Assembly (NCBI GenBank): GCA_002118135.1
Contig: BDIU01000280.1
Location: 1 to 64,000, forward strand
DNA from: Trebouxia sp. TZW2008
Taxonomy: Eukaryota; Chlorophyta; Trebouxiophyceae; Trebouxiales; Trebouxiaceae
Reading direction: 5' to 3'
Length of the DNA stretch: 64,000 nt
The position numbers were made by a program, and so were the translations under genes. Under the pieces are notes generated by a model that saw nothing but the letters and a program-made list of their open reading frames with translations, ran no database searches and had not been told where the DNA came from. Each line of letters starts with the position of its first letter. Position 1 is the stretch's first letter. Below, one piece after another: positions 61,501 to 64,000 of the stretch.

Positions 61501-63358
61501 GCAGCACACACAGCAGTTTGAAGTAAGTTTTGTACAGAATCAGTCATTTGACCAGCGTCAACAGGGCTTTCAGCATTGTGTTAGCTGCAGCTGTGGGTGA
61601 TGACACTTATGGCATTCCCCTGGATGCCACAAAGCATAAGACACTGCGGCACATGTAATGTATCAGCCTGACCACCAGACCCATCAAGGACTTTAGCATG
61701 GTGTTAGCTGCAGCTTCAGATGATGACACTTCAGTCCCACCCTCTGGACGCCAGAAGGCATAGCACGCTGCAGCACATGGTATCAGTGCTTTGCAGTCAG
61801 CCGTGTACTGAAACAGCCTGTGCATCAGACTCATTAAAGCTTTCAAGTGGGTGTTAGACGCAGCGGTGGGTGCTAGTGCTCCAGGCTGATCCTCTGGATG
61901 CCACAGGGCATAGGACATTGCAGCACATGGCTTCGTTTCATTGCTATGCAAGATCACATGTTACCCTGCAAAGGGGCGCACATCAAGCATTTCTCAGATT
62001 TGCCTTGTAATGTGCTATGTAAGATGCTACAACACTGTGGAAATAAGGGCACATCAAACACTTCTGAAAGTTCAATTGTAGAGGTTTGTAGGAAATCAGC
62101 TCACTTTGCCTGACTATAGCCATGCAGCATAACAGCTAGAGGCATTTGAGAGCTTACCCAAGATGTCTATGAAAGGTTCAAAGCCTTTGAGTTCCATAAA
62201 CAGCTGCTGGCCCTCTTCAGGTACTTCAAATTTGATCCAATCTTGGTAGAACTCTTCAAACCATTCTGGAAGTGAAGGCATTGCATGCTGCCAGAAATGC
62301 AATGGCACTATTGGGTCGTCATGAAATGGAATGAGCAGCGCAAGTACATCGCGCTGGGTCTCTGACTTGCTTGAGCCTCTGGAATTTGGGCCTTGAGAAG
62401 TAAGGTTGTGTTGCTCATTCTGAGATGAAGACATGGTCAGAGCGTCAATGATGCGCAGCACAACCACCTGCAGGCACGTCATGTGGTTTGACACTGTTGA
62501 GTTGAACACAGTGCAAACTGCATGCACATCATAGGGGCAGGGCTAAGCTAGAGGTTGGGTTCTGTTTCTCATTATGAGATGAAGACATGGTCAGAGCGTG
62601 CACACTACGTAGTTTGCCTTTGTTCATGCTGAGCGAAATGCAACGTGCAAAAACAAGTGGACGATCTGCTTGGGCAGATGACATGCTGCAAGTCAGCAGC
62701 TGCCAGGGCAGGGTCATGTGAACACTTTATGTGCATTGCAGTTGTATATTTGACTTGCTTATATTTTTAGCTACAGTTTGACTTGCTCCTACAGTGTAAA
62801 AAACGTTTTACATGCGGCTCAATACGGCATGACTACGCTGTTCGACACAACATAGGCATCAGTTTTCATCATCAGCACCATGAAGCAACGATAATCATAT
62901 TGTATGTCTGTCCATCAATCAGGCAGACAAGCTCAGCAGCTGAACATCAATGCTGTTGTTCCAACTGACCTCACAGCAGACATGCCATAATCAGGGCGAG
63001 TAAGTGAAGAACTCCACAAGAACGCAACTCGCTGATTTCAACTGTCATCACAGCAGACACACCATATTTGAGGGACATGTTCTGAACACTGCCAGACAGA
63101 AGTTGCATCTCACCTTCCTCCAGCTTTCACTAGCAGACTTGTTACTACGCTCAACAACAGGTTTATTGTTGACTAATCAACTGACAAGAAGGGTCTTTCC
63201 CAATTCACCTGGTAAATAGGGTCTCTTTCGTCGCATGGCAGACTTGCCATTGCCTGCAGGGCCCTCTTTGCAAAGTGCGCCACGCCATGCAGAAGCTTGG
63301 TTTGTATGTTGGTGTCTGCGGTGACATCAGGCAGCTTGGCAAGAAGGCTTGCCATCAG
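58506..63358 (-). CDS. U-box domain protein (C-terminal part; 5' end beyond the window)
   Basis: Minus-strand exons are 63358-63209, 62467-62158, 61346-61023, 60428-60202, 59842-59036 and 58682-58506. They are in phase and give 664 residues to the stop. The first exon seen starts at an acceptor, so more exons lie beyond the right edge. The C-terminus is a U-box split by an intron: FFCCPLTK | ALMVKPTIAADGHTYEQ, then EAWLQHSNTSPVTG and NVVIKNLI. U-boxes recruit ubiquitin-conjugating enzymes, so an E3 ligase is likely. Exon 59842-59036 encodes a long Gln/Ser/Lys-rich, probably disordered stretch with a poly-Gln tract and two related LTPEQKAEA / TPEQKSEA segments. The upstream 330 or so residues (WFEEFYQDWIKFEVPEEGQQ and SYALWRPEGAPEVSP) are globular-looking, but I recognise no family. 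Confidence 0.8.
59805..59833. repeat. CAG/CTG trinucleotide run encoding poly-Gln
   Basis: Seven or more CTG triplets (plus strand) code for glutamines at the start of the disordered exon of the U-box gene, right after its acceptor. Confidence 0.9.
59854..59944. repeat. ACTC/ACCC tetranucleotide microsatellite
   Basis: About 90 bp of ACTC units grade into CTCG and then ACCC units. The run lies just upstream (minus strand) of the acceptor of the disordered U-box exon, where a pyrimidine tract is expected. On the transcribed strand it reads as TGAG/GGGT repeats, so the tract is purine-rich there. Confidence 0.95.
60535..60680 (-). repeat. Short duplication in the U-box gene intron
   Basis: A segment of about 70 bp around GTGATGGGCATGGCTTGAAC (60590) recurs as GTGTTGGGCATGGCTCACAC (60648), each followed by a CATCACAACA/TATGACAGCA phrase. 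Confidence 0.6.
61430..61960 (-). repeat. Four echoes of the acceptor end of the SYALWRPEG exon
   Basis: The start of the exon at 61346 is repeated upstream on the minus strand at about 61440-61500, 61580-61650, 61690-61770 and 61860-61945. The copies read SVLYLVTPRGSA, a decayed copy, ACYAFWRPEGGTEVSS and MSYALWHPEDQPG. Each retains part of the acceptor (GCTGCAG) and of the exon. Confidence 0.92.
62530..62620 (-). repeat. Echo of the start of the 62467-62158 exon
   Basis: TGAGATGAAGACATGGTCAG with AGCGT at about 62575 repeats 62421-62447, and GAGGTTGGGTTCTG resembles the following part. The copy is about 150 bp upstream in gene direction. Confidence 0.8.
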
Positions 63359-63419
63359 CTGCAAGCCTGTTGTCCCACACTGCATGACACATTAATGTTG
63401 CATTCTCAATTTGCTCCTT

Positions 63420-64000
63420 TTTTTGCTTTCTTTGTCCTTTGTTCTGGTTGTTTCTATGTAAGGGGACCAGGCCACACATCTGGCACGTCTGGCACTGACC
63501 AGGACAAAGTGCGCCACACCATGCAACAGCTGGCCTTGTACTACATTGGCATCTGCCTTGACCTCAGGCAGCTTGGCAAGAAGGCTTGCCATCAGCTGCA
63601 AGCTTGTTGTCCCACACTGCATAACACATTACGTTTGCGTTCTGATTCTCCATTTTATTTTTTTTTGCTTTCTTTGTTCTTTGCTTCGTTTCTTTCTATG
63701 AAGTGGGTTTAGGTTATAAAAGGTGGTCTGTCACTGACCAGGACAAAGTGCATCCCATCGTGCAACAGCCAGCCTTGTATTTTGGCATTTGCACTGACCT
63801 CAGGTGGCTTGGCAAGCAGGTTTGCCATCAGCTGCAAGCCTGTTGTCCCATACTGCATGACATTTTGTCTTGGGTTCTGTTTTGCCTTTCCTTCTTTTTG
63901 CTTTCTTTGTTCAGCTATTCTGTCTGTGAAGTGGGTTTAGGCTATTGACGACGGTCTGGCACTGACCAGGACATTCATTCAGATGTGTGCGAGGAGGGTT
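63420..64000 (-). repeat. Echoes of the MASLLAKLP exon, running to the window edge
   Basis: The exon 63358-63209 is repeated upstream in gene direction at about 63480-63605 (LMASLLAKLPEVKADANV) and 63725-63845, with a third copy starting near 63955. The plus-strand phrases are CACTGACCAGGACAAAGTGC and GCCATCAGCTGCAAG. The period is about 235-240 bp. Pyrimidine-rich TTTGCTTTCTTTGT tracts separate the units. Each copy has an acceptor, so which one is used cannot be told from sequence alone. I chose the innermost because only it continues through the exon. Confidence 0.9.

Overview
The window is nuclear DNA of an intron-rich eukaryote, most likely a green alga (chlorophyte, perhaps trebouxiophyte; the taxon is inferred). 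Coding exons are short and GC-richer, and are interrupted by many GT-AG and a few GC-AG introns. The gene set is plant-like: a plastid-type porphobilinogen deaminase, a Rubisco-methyltransferase-like SET protein, GATA-type finger proteins and a plant-type extended synaptotagmin. I see no prokaryotic operons, no rRNA or tRNA genes and no intact autonomous transposon. Gene models were built by joining exons whose reading phases agree across every junction and whose products match known family motifs.

Layout. 0.8-3.5 kb: two diverged leucine-rich-repeat copies, both interrupted at the same place. 4-5 kb: a doubtful minus-strand gene. 5.4-21 kb: three paralogous GATA-like zinc-finger genes, two on + and one on -, each with the same 16-bp upstream element at almost the same distance from the start. 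21.3-22.6 kb (-): a small Asterix/UPF0139 ER membrane protein, divergent from 23.1-31.3 kb (+): a PMS1/PMS2-type MutL mismatch repair protein. 32.0-37.3 kb (-): porphobilinogen deaminase, followed by a small hypothetical gene. 38.8-43.5 kb (+): a SET-domain protein. 44.3-57.7 kb (+): an extended synaptotagmin (membrane segment, SMP domain, two C2 domains). 58.5 kb to beyond the right edge (-): a U-box protein, partial at its 5' end.

The most striking property cuts across genes. Almost every long intron holds degenerate tandem copies of the end of a neighbouring exon together with its splice site ('exon echoes'), on the donor side, the acceptor side or after the stop codon. In places these grow into regular arrays: about 116-bp units in the third GATA gene, about 110-bp donor-side units and then a roughly 5-kb array of about 305-bp units in one synaptotagmin intron. 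Tandem duplication across exon-intron junctions therefore looks like the main way introns have grown here. It also leaves many decoy splice sites and spare exon fragments.

The genes do not form a pathway. They are housekeeping genes (tetrapyrrole synthesis, mismatch repair, ER membrane-protein insertion, ER-plasma-membrane contacts, ubiquitination) beside a locally expanded regulator family.
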